From Fretibacter sp964410285 (lineage in GTDB: Bacteria > Pseudomonadota > Alphaproteobacteria > Caulobacterales > Maricaulaceae): a DNA stretch of 64,000 bases. Location: NCBI GenBank assembly GCA_964410285.1, contig CAYPFR010000004.1:124001-188000 (forward strand). The letters run 5' to 3'. Below are positions 45,428 through 54,154 of the stretch, one piece after another. The notes under the pieces were generated by a model that had not been told where the DNA came from, searched no databases, and worked only from the letters and a program-made list of their open reading frames with translations. A program made the position numbers and the translations under genes. Within the stretch, counting starts at the first letter, position 1; the number at the start of each line of letters is the position of its first letter.

Positions 45428-46642
45428 ATGTCAAACCCCCCATTTCTGTCCGAAAATTTGTCCCGCGTTGCGCCTTCTGCAACCATGGATGTGACCCAAG
45501 CGGCGCGCGAGCTTCGCCAGCAAGGGGTTGATGTCATCGGTCTGGGCGCGGGAGAGCCTGATTTTGACACGCCCGAACATATCAAAGAGGCGGCGATTAA
45601 AGCGATTAAAGCTGGAGAAACAAATTACACAACTGTTGATGGGATTGGCGAGCTTAAAGAACAAATTCAGATTAAATTTCAACGTGATAATGAACTTTCT
45701 TATAGTCCGTCACAAATAAGTGTTGCGCCGGGCGGTAAACCTGTTTTGTTTAATGCTTTTGCCGCAACGCTCGATGTGGGCGATGAGGTGATTATTCCCG
45801 CGCCCTGCTGGGTGTCATACCCTGAAATGGTGCGCCTTGTCGGCGGGACGCCTGTAATTATAGGCTGCGAGGCGAAGACACGTTTTAAGATCACGCCTGA
45901 GGCGCTAGAGAGGGCCATTACGCCCAAGACCAAATGGCTTATTTTGAATTCTCCGTCAAATCCGACAGGGGCTGCCTATAGGCGGGGCGAACTCATCGCC
46001 TTGGGGGAAGTTCTTTTGCGCCACCCGAATATCCTGATTTTGATGGATGATATATATGAGCATCTTGTTTATGACGGCTTTAAATTTGCGACATTGGCGC
46101 AGGCGGTGCCGGCGCTTTATGACCGCGTTCTGACCATGAACGGCGTCTCCAAAGCCTATGCAATGACAGGTTGGCGCATTGGTTATGCGGGAGGGCCGGA
46201 ATGGCTTATCAAAGCGATGGCAAAAGTGATGGCGCAAACGACCTCCAATGCATGTTCAATTAGTCAATGGGCGGCGACTGCAGCCCTTTCAGGGGATCAT
46301 AGTTTTCTAAAAGAATGGAAGGCGGCCTATAGCGCGCGGCGTGATTTCGTTGTGGACGCGTTAAATGCTGTACCGGATCTGCACTGCCTAACGCCTGATG
46401 GGGCCTTTTATGTTTATCCAGATTGTAGACAGATGATTGGCAAAAAGACGCCGCAAGGGGATTATCTGGATTCGGATAAGGCTGTTGCAAAAGCATTGCT
46501 GACGCGCGCGCATGTCGCCTTGGTGCCGGGTACAGCCTTTCACAGTGGACCGAATTTGCGCTTATCTTATGCCGCAGATATGGATAGCCTGAAGACTGCG
46601 TGCGCAAGAATCGCGGCCTTTGCGGCGCGGCTTACGACCTAG
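45428..46642 (+). CDS. aatA: Class I aminotransferase (aspartate aminotransferase type)
   Basis: 404 residues from ATG 45428 with GGAG seven bases upstream; a longer TTG start at 45416 is less likely. A PLP enzyme of fold type I, branch Ib. Substrate-side GLGAGEPDFDTP, NSPSNPTGAAY, MDDIYEHLVYDG, the Schiff-base lysine K242 in NGVSKAYAMTGWRIGY, and the carboxylate-binding arginine near LRLSYA are present. It interconverts aspartate and 2-oxoglutarate with oxaloacetate and glutamate. Related family members act on prephenate, so aromatic activity is possible. Confidence 0.93.
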   Translation: MSNPPFLSENLSRVAPSATMDVTQAARELRQQGVDVIGLGAGEPDFDTPEHIKEAAIKAIKAGETNYTTVDGIGELKEQIQIKFQRDNELSYSPSQISVAPGGKPVLFNAFAATLDVGDEVIIPAPCWVSYPEMVRLVGGTPVIIGCEAKTRFKITPEALERAITPKTKWLILNSPSNPTGAAYRRGELIALGEVLLRHPNILILMDDIYEHLVYDGFKFATLAQAVPALYDRVLTMNGVSKAYAMTGWRIGYAGGPEWLIKAMAKVMAQTTSNACSISQWAATAALSGDHSFLKEWKAAYSARRDFVVDALNAVPDLHCLTPDGAFYVYPDCRQMIGKKTPQGDYLDSDKAVAKALLTRAHVALVPGTAFHSGPNLRLSYAADMDSLKTACARIAAFAARLTT

Positions 46643-46660
46643 GCCTCAAGGACTGCGCGG

Positions 46661-49129
46661 TTATGCGTTGGCCGCCCGAGCGTCATTGTTTGTGAAGTAA
46701 TACTCCAGCAATGCCAGCAATTTACCTTGCTGGACGGGCTTGACCAAATAATCGTCCATACCGGCATCAAGGCAATTTTCGCGGTCATATTTTAGCGCAT
46801 GTCCTGTCAAAGCGATAATCGGCGTATGAGGCCTCCCATTGTTCTCATTAAAGGTGTTGATCTGGCTTGTGGCCTCATAACCGTCCATAACGGGCATAGA
46901 GATATCCATCAAAACAAGCGGGAAGCGGTCTGGCTCGGCGATGAACATATCAACGGCCTCTTTCCCATTATTGGCAAAAATGGGTTGAAATGGACTATCA
47001 GCGAGCATTAGGCGGACCACATCCTGATTGAGCTTGAAGTCTTCGGCTACCAAGATTTCGGCTTTTGAATATGAGGGCAATGCAGTTTTAGGCGGTGTTG
47101 GCGCGCTGGCGGCTGCCCGATCGGCTGGCGGCGCGGAGGCGAGCTGCGGCATTGATGGTAATTTAGCGGGAGGTTTGGAAAGCTCTTTGATAATTGTTTT
47201 ATACAGGCGGTTTTCGCGAACGGGCTTCATGAGGAAGCTCACAACCCCAATTTTGGACAGAACATCGCTGCTAAGCGGTTGATCACAAGAAGAAAGCATT
47301 AAAATAGGAGGCGTGTCGAATTTCGGATTCGCATTGGCCATATAGGCAAATTCTTCTCCATTCATACCGGGCATGAGATAGTCTAGTAAGATGAGATCAT
47401 AAGGTGAATTTTTCTCCGCTGCATCTCTAAGGCATTTCAGACCTTCAATACCGTTTTCACAGCTTGTGGCGATCATGCCCCAACTCTCTGTTTGCTGGGT
47501 AAGGATACTGCGGTTAACTTCGATATCGTCAATTATAAGAACACGCTTTCCCGCAGCCTCAGTCGTATCAATTGCCGGAGAGTTGCGCGATTTATCAAGC
47601 TGTAGAGGGATAGAGAAGCAAAATTTGGATCCCTCACCAAAAATGGATGTGACGTTCATCCTGCCATTCATTAGCTCGACAATTTTTTTGGAGATGCTCA
47701 GGCCGAGGCCTGTTCCGCCGTAAACCCGAGTGGTGCTGCCGTCGGCTTGCGTAAATTTTTCAAAAATATTTTCGATTTTATGGGATTCGATCCCAATACC
47801 TGTATCTGTCACGGTTACAGTTACCATTGTTTTGTCGCTTGCGCGGGCAGGGGCCGAGGCCTCTACATTGATCAATATATGGCCTTCGTCCGTAAATTTA
47901 ACAGCGTTACTGACCAGATTTGTCAGGACCTGACGAATACGCCCCGCATCGGCATTAAACATATGCGGTAAATCGGACGGGTAATTCACAATGATTTCGA
48001 GGTTCTTTTCCTTGGCCTTTATACTCAATAGGGAGGCTACATCGCCAATTGTATCCGCAAGATCAAAACTGACCGGGTCTAGCTCCAGGGCACCGGCTTC
48101 AATTTTTGAAAAATCAAGAATATCATTAATAATAGTCAGAAGCGCAGAGGCAGAATCATTAATTACATTGACAAACTCTCTTTGGCGTTCATCAATATCT
48201 GTATTTGCAAGAAGCTCTGCCATGCCCAAAACGCCGTTCATGGGCGTGCGGATCTCGTGACTCATATTTGCAAGAAATTCTGATTTAGCATGTGAGGCCG
48301 CTATGGCTTCGTCCTTCGCGCGCTCAAGCGCCGCCGCTTGGTGACGTTCACGCGTTACGTCTTTTACAAATACACGAAGTAGGGTTGGCTTACCGGCAGG
48401 GTCGCGCTCAATTTTGCCCGTTGCCCGGCTGTACCTCTCCTGACCGTGCTGGGTCGACATTTGGCAGGTTACGTCAAATCGGTCTCCATTTTTGGGAGCA
48501 TTCGTGAGCGCGTGCCGGAATTTATATCGGTCGTCGGGGTGAAGCGTGTGCAGAAATCCTTCGCGTTTGATTTTATCAATATTTTCGGCTTTAAAATAAT
48601 CTCTTAAGGAACGGTTGAGCGTATATTCCTTGGTTTTAAAATTGTAGGTCCAATAGCCAGCGTTACCAAGACGCAGCGCCACTTCAAGCATATCGTCTTT
48701 TTCAAGGAGGGAGGTGACGTCATAGGCCATTGAAATAAGATAGCCATTGGGGAGTTTTTTACGCACGAGTTGTATGCGCCGCCCGTCAAGGAAATCATGA
48801 ATACCGTCAGGGTTTTTCTCAACTTCGCCGCTCTTGTTTTTTTCCGGCGAGATTAGATCACTTTTTACAACCTTTTCTTCGATAATCTTATGCTTCAACA
48901 TCGCTTCATGACATACGCTCAGGTGGTCTCCCACTTTTATCGTCCCAATCGGAAGGCCAAGCTGCTCAAGCATGCCTTGACCCATATAGCGATAAGTCAT
49001 ATTTTCATCGAGAATAGCAACGCCCACATCAAGGGCTTCATCGAGGAACTTAAAGAACTCGATTTCTTTTCCAGCCTCAATTCGGTCAGGAAAGAGCGCT
49101 TCGATGGCCATTTCGCTTTTTGTTTCCAT
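46661..49129 (-). CDS. Hybrid sensor histidine kinase with two receivers (kinase C)
   Basis: 822 residues from ATG 49129. PAS-like regions (about 25-145 and 145-260), HisKA with SHEIRTPMNGV (phospho-His H291), HATPase with SNAVKF, DTGIGI and GGTGLG (about 400-500), receiver 1 (about 528-645, LIIDDIEVNR, LLDYLMP with D583) and receiver 2 (about 690-810, LMDISMP with D742). It has no membrane span. Two receivers allow intramolecular steps or two outputs, and Hpt partners lie elsewhere in the window. The PAS layout is shared with kinases A and B. The upstream terminator (49197-49231) separates it from lysR. Confidence 0.94.
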   Translation of the reverse strand: METKSEMAIEALFPDRIEAGKEIEFFKFLDEALDVGVAILDENMTYRYMGQGMLEQLGLPIGTIKVGDHLSVCHEAMLKHKIIEEKVVKSDLISPEKNKSGEVEKNPDGIHDFLDGRRIQLVRKKLPNGYLISMAYDVTSLLEKDDMLEVALRLGNAGYWTYNFKTKEYTLNRSLRDYFKAENIDKIKREGFLHTLHPDDRYKFRHALTNAPKNGDRFDVTCQMSTQHGQERYSRATGKIERDPAGKPTLLRVFVKDVTRERHQAAALERAKDEAIAASHAKSEFLANMSHEIRTPMNGVLGMAELLANTDIDERQREFVNVINDSASALLTIINDILDFSKIEAGALELDPVSFDLADTIGDVASLLSIKAKEKNLEIIVNYPSDLPHMFNADAGRIRQVLTNLVSNAVKFTDEGHILINVEASAPARASDKTMVTVTVTDTGIGIESHKIENIFEKFTQADGSTTRVYGGTGLGLSISKKIVELMNGRMNVTSIFGEGSKFCFSIPLQLDKSRNSPAIDTTEAAGKRVLIIDDIEVNRSILTQQTESWGMIATSCENGIEGLKCLRDAAEKNSPYDLILLDYLMPGMNGEEFAYMANANPKFDTPPILMLSSCDQPLSSDVLSKIGVVSFLMKPVRENRLYKTIIKELSKPPAKLPSMPQLASAPPADRAAASAPTPPKTALPSYSKAEILVAEDFKLNQDVVRLMLADSPFQPIFANNGKEAVDMFIAEPDRFPLVLMDISMPVMDGYEATSQINTFNENNGRPHTPIIALTGHALKYDRENCLDAGMDDYLVKPVQQGKLLALLEYYFTNNDARAANA

Positions 49130-49196
49130 TATATAGTGCCTGATTCTCAAATTCTGTCCCAATGGCACTGTGCAGTCATGAATCTTAACAAAATGG

Positions 49197-49231
49197 AAAA
49201 AAGCCGAGCTCGGATTAAATCCGGCTCGGCT
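49197..49231 (-). terminator. Intrinsic terminator of the trxB-lysR transcript
   Basis: AGCCGAGC (49202-49209) and GCTCGGCT (49224-49231) plus inner CGGAT/ATCCG form a 13-bp stem with one bulged base and a TAA loop. On the minus strand it is followed by six T residues. It lies 184 bp after the lysR stop and 68 bp before the kinase C start. Confidence 0.88.
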
Positions 49232-49414
49232 GAAGTCTTCGCATATCAAACCGGGGAAGGGTTGAAAGCGGTATTACAAGAAAACATAAAGGGGAGGACG
49301 TTGTCTTGTGCACTCTATATAGGGGCACTTTTTTTTAAGAACAACGTGCGACGCCGCAAATGAGCTATGCATTTATGCATATCAGAGCAGGCTTCATACT
49401 CCCGCAGGGTGAAG

Positions 49415-50317
49415 TTAGGTTTCCCAGTTCTTGGTGACTCGAATAAGAAACTCGCGAAAGACTTTGGCTTTGACCGATCCGCGCAGCTCTGTTGGGTAAA
49501 CAAAATAAACGCTAAAGGGCTCACCGCGAACGGTTGGCAGAACGCGAACAAGCCGGCGCGATAATGCGGTCATGTAATCCGGAAGTCCGGCAAGGCCAAT
49601 GCCTGCCTCTGCGGCGCGCATGATCCCGTGAAGATTACTCACTGACATGACGGGTTTGAGCGGATTATTTTCTCTCCCGCCTGCCGACAGAACCCAATTT
49701 GAGCTATGCAGGCGCGAGGGCATCAACTCGCCAAAGGCGACGATTTTGTGATTTTCTAAATCCTGCGCAGAGGTCGGCGCGCCATATTTCGCCAAATAAT
49801 TATCGGAGGCATAGAGACTCTGAGAGATCGTACCCAATTTACGTTCGATCACATCCCCTTGCGTGGAGGGCCAGGGCCGCAAGGCGCAATCGACATCAAA
49901 CGATGAAAGATCGTGCTCTTCATCCTCAAGCAGTAGCTGCACATCTATTTCAGGATAGGCAACAAGAAAGTCCGGCAATACGGAGGTAAGCCAATTCGCG
50001 CCGAGCGAGATAGGGGTCGATACGCGGAGCGTCCCTTGCGGCTTATTGCGGCTATTTAAAACAGTTGCCTGCACTAGAGCCGTTTTGTGCGCAATTTCGC
50101 GGGCAGTTAAAAATAGGATGCGGCCTTGTTCTGTCAGGGTGAGGCCACGCGCATGACGATGAAAAAGCGGCGTATCCAGACTGTCCTCTAGGGAGGTGAT
50201 TTGCCGAGAGACCGCCGATTGTGAAATTTGAAGCCGCTCGGCTGCCGCTGTGAGCGAGCCTGTCTCGGCCGCCGCATGGAAGGTTTTTAGTTTATCCCAA
50301 TCCAGCGTATCGACCAT
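49415..50317 (-). CDS. LysR-family transcriptional regulator
   Basis: 300 residues. The N-terminal winged helix-turn-helix (about 1-62) reads TGSLTAAAERLQISQSAVSRQI, and a substrate-binding effector domain occupies about 90-300. It starts directly after the trxB stop codon with no gap, so it is co-translated with thioredoxin reductase. Its target genes are not indicated; regulators of this type often control a neighbouring divergent gene, but here its neighbours run the same way. Redox control of trxB or its own operon is a guess. Confidence 0.93.
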   Translation of the reverse strand: MVDTLDWDKLKTFHAAAETGSLTAAAERLQISQSAVSRQITSLEDSLDTPLFHRHARGLTLTEQGRILFLTAREIAHKTALVQATVLNSRNKPQGTLRVSTPISLGANWLTSVLPDFLVAYPEIDVQLLLEDEEHDLSSFDVDCALRPWPSTQGDVIERKLGTISQSLYASDNYLAKYGAPTSAQDLENHKIVAFGELMPSRLHSSNWVLSAGGRENNPLKPVMSVSNLHGIMRAAEAGIGLAGLPDYMTALSRRLVRVLPTVRGEPFSVYFVYPTELRGSVKAKVFREFLIRVTKNWET

Positions 50318-51289
50318 CTATTCTGCCGCATGTTGGGAAGCTTCGCCTGCGTCTTGCTCGGTGAGCCAGCGCTCGGCTTCAAGGGCGCTCATGCAGCCAA
50401 GGCCCGCTGCCGTTACCGCTTGACGCCAAACCTCGTCCGATACATCGCCAGCTGCAAAGACGCCCGGAATATTCGTCGAGGTGCTGTCGGGGGCGGTTGT
50501 GATATAGCCGCCGTCATTCATAACGATATGACCTTTGAAAACATCGGTGGAAGGTTTGTGGCCAATCGCGATAAAGACACCGTGAGTTTCGCGTTCAAAC
50601 ACCTCGCCCGATTTCACATTTTTAAGACGAACGCCCGTAACGCTGAGCGGCTCCTCCGAGCCCGTGATTTCTTCGAGTGTTGTGTCCCAGAGAATCTCGA
50701 CTTTTTCGTGATTAAACAGGCGCTGCTGCAAAATTTTCTCCGCCCGCAGGCTGTCGCGGCGGTGCACCAAGGTAACTTTTGAGGCAAAATTTGTGAGGAA
50801 CAGCGCCTCCTCAACAGCAGTATTGCCGCCGCCGACAACGACCACGTCTTTGTTGCGGTAGAAAAAGCCGTCGCATGTCGCGCAGGCAGAGACGCCGAAG
50901 CCTTGAAATTTTTCTTCGGAGGGCAGACCCAACCACTTTGCCTGCGCGCCAGTCGCGATAATCACGGAGTCGGCGGTATAAACCGTTCCCGAGTCAGATT
51001 TCAAAATGAAAGGCCGCTGGGTAAAATCAACATCTAAGATCACGTCCTCATAGAAAGCAGTTCCAAATTTCAAAGCGTGCTCTTTGAATTTGTCCATAAG
51101 CTCAGGGCCAAGGATTTCGGGGAAGCCGGGATAATTCTCAACATCGGTGGTAATTGTAAGCTGTCCGCCAGGCTGTAATCCTGCGACAATGCCGGGCTCT
51201 AGCATCGCACGCGCCGCATAAACGGCGGCCGTATATCCGGCAGGTCCCGAGCCGATGATCATTACTTTGTGATGGATAGTCTCTGGCAT
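50318..51289 (-). CDS. trxB: Thioredoxin reductase
   Basis: 323 residues. FAD-binding GSGPAGYTAAVYAARA near 13-28 and the redox-active CATC at 136-139, followed by the NADPH-binding VVVVGGGNTAVEEALFL. It transfers electrons from NADPH to thioredoxin in the cytoplasm. The length and motif order are normal. It heads an operon with lysR. The 140 bp upstream region contains no recognisable regulatory motif beyond a probable promoter. Confidence 0.97.
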   Translation of the reverse strand: MPETIHHKVMIIGSGPAGYTAAVYAARAMLEPGIVAGLQPGGQLTITTDVENYPGFPEILGPELMDKFKEHALKFGTAFYEDVILDVDFTQRPFILKSDSGTVYTADSVIIATGAQAKWLGLPSEEKFQGFGVSACATCDGFFYRNKDVVVVGGGNTAVEEALFLTNFASKVTLVHRRDSLRAEKILQQRLFNHEKVEILWDTTLEEITGSEEPLSVTGVRLKNVKSGEVFERETHGVFIAIGHKPSTDVFKGHIVMNDGGYITTAPDSTSTNIPGVFAAGDVSDEVWRQAVTAAGLGCMSALEAERWLTEQDAGEASQHAAE

Positions 51290-51431
51290 AGCTCGCTCTG
51301 AATCGATTTGTATAAGCTAAAGACATAAGGTTGCCCCGATGGGAGCGCAAGTGCGCCTTTTCAGTGCGGTGTGGATAGGGGGCAGATCATCTATGGCTTG
51401 TGTAAACACGTAGGCGGACTATAGTTGTCCT

Positions 51432-52346
51432 ATGATAACTATCACAAAACACTGCTTAAAAACCCTTACCCTTCTATCTGCCTGTCTTGGGCTTTCGGCC
51501 TGCTCGGGAACGCCTAGCGTATCCGCTCCCTCAAGCTCCGCGTCCGAAACATCCGCTGAACCTGATAAATATGACCGGCTTGCGCCGCCTATTCGGGAGT
51601 CCTTGCAAATGCCGGCCATACTCGTGTTTTCCAAAACGCGCGAATGGCGGCATGAAGACGGCATTACCGGCGGGGATATGCACATGCTCAAGCTCTCGCG
51701 CGTGCTGAATTACGGCATCTTTACAACAGAGAACGCGGCGGTATTTAACCCTGACGATTTGGCGCGTTTTAAACTTGTTGTGTTCAATAATTTCACGGGT
51801 GATGGTCTCTCGCCCGATCAGAAAGCCGCCTTTAAAGCGTGGACGGAGGCCGGCGGCGGCATTTTAGCTTTGCATGGCTCAGGGGATAATTCTCATGGTG
51901 ATTGGCTGTGGTACGCCCAAACGATCATCGGGCCGACCTTTATTAGCCATCCGATGGACCCGCAATTTCAAGAGGCCCGCGTCGAGACTTTGGCGCAAGA
52001 CCATCCTGTCGCCAAAGGTCTGCCCAAAAATTGGAGCGCGGTTGAGGAATGGTACACGTTCGACTCGGTCCCCGACGAAAATTTTACGGTGATTGCGGGC
52101 ATTGACGAGAGCACCTATAGCCCCGTCAATAATGTTTACGGTGATGTGTCTGATCTGCGTATGGGCGAGGGCGCGGAAAATCACCCGATTATTTGGGCAC
52201 GCTGCATAGGTGAGGGCCGCAGTGTATATTCTGCCATAGGACATCTTGAAACGGCCTATGATAATCCGCCCTATCAAGTTTTGATTGAGAATGCAGCGAG
52301 ATGGGTCCTTAAAGAAACGGATCCTGAAAATGCGGGCTGTAAATAG
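51432..52346 (+). CDS. ThuA-domain lipoprotein
   Basis: 304 residues. A signal peptide with lipobox LSAC (Cys24) and a Ser/Pro-rich linker are followed by a ThuA-like domain (about 60-300): ILVFSKTREWRHE, GGGILALHGSGD, HPMDPQF and the conserved VYSAIGHLETAYDN. ThuA proteins are class I glutamine amidotransferase-like folds often linked to carbohydrate use. A glycan-related periplasmic role is inferred only from the family. It is monocistronic and convergent with the ELM1 gene. Confidence 0.88.
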   Translation: MITITKHCLKTLTLLSACLGLSACSGTPSVSAPSSSASETSAEPDKYDRLAPPIRESLQMPAILVFSKTREWRHEDGITGGDMHMLKLSRVLNYGIFTTENAAVFNPDDLARFKLVVFNNFTGDGLSPDQKAAFKAWTEAGGGILALHGSGDNSHGDWLWYAQTIIGPTFISHPMDPQFQEARVETLAQDHPVAKGLPKNWSAVEEWYTFDSVPDENFTVIAGIDESTYSPVNNVYGDVSDLRMGEGAENHPIIWARCIGEGRSVYSAIGHLETAYDNPPYQVLIENAARWVLKETDPENAGCK

Positions 52347-52361
52347 TCGCCAGAATGTTCT

Positions 52362-53366
52362 CTAGTTGAAAACGGCGCGGCGCGCCTGAGCATGAGCTAG
52401 GACACGGGCCGCTGCGCGCTCTGTTTCATTCAGCGCGGTGTAATCTGTCCCGAGCAATTCCCCGCAAAAGGGGGTAAGGTGGCAGCGCGTTTCAAGAGCC
52501 CTATAAAGCGCTTCAAATTTTCCAGATGTTCCACTCTTGGGGAGTGTCATGGGCAGGGTGAACACTGCTTTGCCCGTGCTGCACGCCTCCGTGAGCATAT
52601 TTGTGCTGTCTTGGGTGATTAATATCGCCTCTGCCCCGCCGAGCAGGGCGTAATAAGGGTTTTCGCCTTCGCCGTCATAAAGCCATATATGATCATGGCG
52701 GCTTGCCAGCCGTTTATACTCTGTGACCGCCCAATGGGGGGTACGCCGCGAGGAGGTAATCATGAGGCTATGGCCCGCGCCCAGCACTGATTTAGCCGCT
52801 TGCATATGGAGGGCGTGATCGGCCTTGCTCATTTTATGGGTTTTCGATGGACCGCCAATCAGCATGGCGACACGCGGCATTGGCAGGCGCTCTAATTTTG
52901 CGGAAAATCGAAGGGTTTCGGTGATCATTCGCTCTCGCGTCACGCGGTTCGGACTCCCAATCATAGGCTCCACATTAACGCCAGTCAGGCCATCATGTTC
53001 GGGCGCAATTACAAGATCAAATTTGGCGGGGTCAATGCGCGGATGCTGAATATAGACTGTAAATATCTCAGGATGATGGGCTTTAAGCGCGAGGAGAGGG
53101 GCAATTGCTTGCCGCCCGCACCCAATCGCGAATTCGGGCCGGCTTGCCGTGTCAATATAGGGGAGATGATGATCCTCGGGATGCCGGCGCATCTTAAATT
53201 GCACTAAGGGGGGCATAGCCCTGAAGGCCGCCCCATTCTCTATTTTAAATGTCGTGAGCGTTAGCGGCGTCTCCCGCGCCATAGCCTCAGCGAGGCCAAG
53301 GGCCTGATTTTCAATACCTCTGCGCCCATCGCTGATGATCCAGCAAGCCGCAGCGAAAGGTTGCAT
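52362..53366 (-). CDS. ELM1 family protein (mitochondrial fission ELM1-like)
   Basis: 334 residues. WIISDGRRGIENQALGLAEAM at the start, IGGPSKTHKMSK in the middle and LITQDSTNMLTEACSTGKAVF in the second half identify the alphaproteobacterial ELM1 (formerly DUF1022) family. The fold resembles GT-B glycosyltransferases, but the reaction in bacteria is not established. The gene overlaps greA by one base (TAATG), so it is co-transcribed with it. Confidence 0.88.
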   Translation of the reverse strand: MQPFAAACWIISDGRRGIENQALGLAEAMARETPLTLTTFKIENGAAFRAMPPLVQFKMRRHPEDHHLPYIDTASRPEFAIGCGRQAIAPLLALKAHHPEIFTVYIQHPRIDPAKFDLVIAPEHDGLTGVNVEPMIGSPNRVTRERMITETLRFSAKLERLPMPRVAMLIGGPSKTHKMSKADHALHMQAAKSVLGAGHSLMITSSRRTPHWAVTEYKRLASRHDHIWLYDGEGENPYYALLGGAEAILITQDSTNMLTEACSTGKAVFTLPMTLPKSGTSGKFEALYRALETRCHLTPFCGELLGTDYTALNETERAAARVLAHAQARRAVFN

Positions 53367-53839
53367 TAAATGAATTCAACCGCGAGGATTTCGTAGCCTT
53401 TCGCGCCGGCAGGAGCCATAACCTCAAAACTATCCCCGACCCCCTTTGTGACCATGGCTCTAGCAATAGGGGAGGTAATGGAGATTTTGCCGTCTTTTAC
53501 ATTGGCTTCGTCTTCGCCAACGATTTGATAACGGCTTTCTTCATCTGTGTCTTCGTTTACAATTGTAACCGTTGCGCCAAATTTGACCGTATCGCCGCTC
53601 ATTTTTGTCACGTCGATAACTTGCGCAAGTGAAAGCTTGCTTTCAAGCTCTTGGATGCGGCCTTCCACAAAGCCCTGCTTCTCTTTGGCGGCGTGATATT
53701 CTGCATTTTCGGAAAGATCGCCATGGTCGCGCGCAACCGAAATCGCATTGATAATGTAAGGGCGCTCCACAGTTTTAAGCTGCTTGAGTTCAACTTCGAG
53801 AGCCGCGTGTCCCGCGACAGTCATAGGATATTTTTGCAT
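53366..53839 (-). CDS. greA: Transcription elongation factor GreA
   Basis: 157 residues from ATG 53839, the standard GreA length; longer upstream frames are not supported. An N-terminal coiled coil (about 1-75) contains the acidic tip in ARDHGDLSENAEYHAAKEKQG, which stimulates transcript cleavage by backtracked RNA polymerase. The C-terminal FKBP-like domain begins near 85 and contains SPIARAMVTKGVGD. GGAAAGACT precedes the ATG. It is followed by the ELM1 gene. Confidence 0.97.
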   Translation of the reverse strand: MQKYPMTVAGHAALEVELKQLKTVERPYIINAISVARDHGDLSENAEYHAAKEKQGFVEGRIQELESKLSLAQVIDVTKMSGDTVKFGATVTIVNEDTDEESRYQIVGEDEANVKDGKISITSPIARAMVTKGVGDSFEVMAPAGAKGYEILAVEFI

Positions 53840-54030
53840 AGTCTTTCCTAAATTCTTAAGCCGTAGACAGTTAAGGGTTTTAGCCTGAATATCAAGCCCC
53901 TTTCGCCGCGGCGGCGCATTAGACAGGGTGAGTATAAGGCGGGATTTGTGAATGGTCGGTAAAATGTCGGCTTGATAAATAAGCGTCAATAAACGCTTTG
54001 CTCTTTGGTAGGGCCGAGAAGTTATTGCCG

Positions 54031-54063
54031 AAAAAATGGCGGCAGGGGTGCCACCCTGCCGCC
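54031..54063 (-). terminator. Intrinsic terminator downstream of carB
   Basis: GGCGGCAGGG (54038-54047) and CCCTGCCGCC (54054-54063) form a perfect 10-bp stem with a 6-base loop. On the minus strand the hairpin is followed by an A and then a run of six T residues (54036-54031). It lies about 92 bp after the carB stop. Confidence 0.92.
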
Positions 54064-54134
54064 TGTCTTAGGTCCAACAAAAGGAGATGTTTAGCTTAAG
54101 ACATTTTATGATGACAAGGCGGCTTAGCCTTGTC
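54031..54134 (-). ncRNA. Candidate small RNA or structured carB 3' UTR
   Basis: Reading the minus strand after carB, three stem-loops occur in a row: GACAAGGC/GCCTTGTC (54113-54134), TGTCTTA/TAAGACA (54064-54103) and the terminator (54038-54063). The 26-base loop of the second contains CATCTCCTTTTG, the exact complement of a Shine-Dalgarno plus start (CAAAAGGAGATG). An exposed anti-Shine-Dalgarno loop followed by a terminator is a common design of base-pairing regulatory RNAs. No separate promoter was identified, so it may be released from the carB mRNA. Alternatively it is an elaborate terminator region. Confidence 0.4.
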
Positions 54135-54154
54135 AATTCTGAGGTGCAGGGCCG

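Larger units (their letters stand above)
53840..54154. other. Intergenic gap between carB and greA
   Basis: About 315 bp. The part nearer carB (54031-54134) holds three stem-loops described separately, the last a strong terminator for carB. The part nearer greA (53840-54030) contains no ORF with a ribosome site and presumably the greA promoter. Confidence 0.6.
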
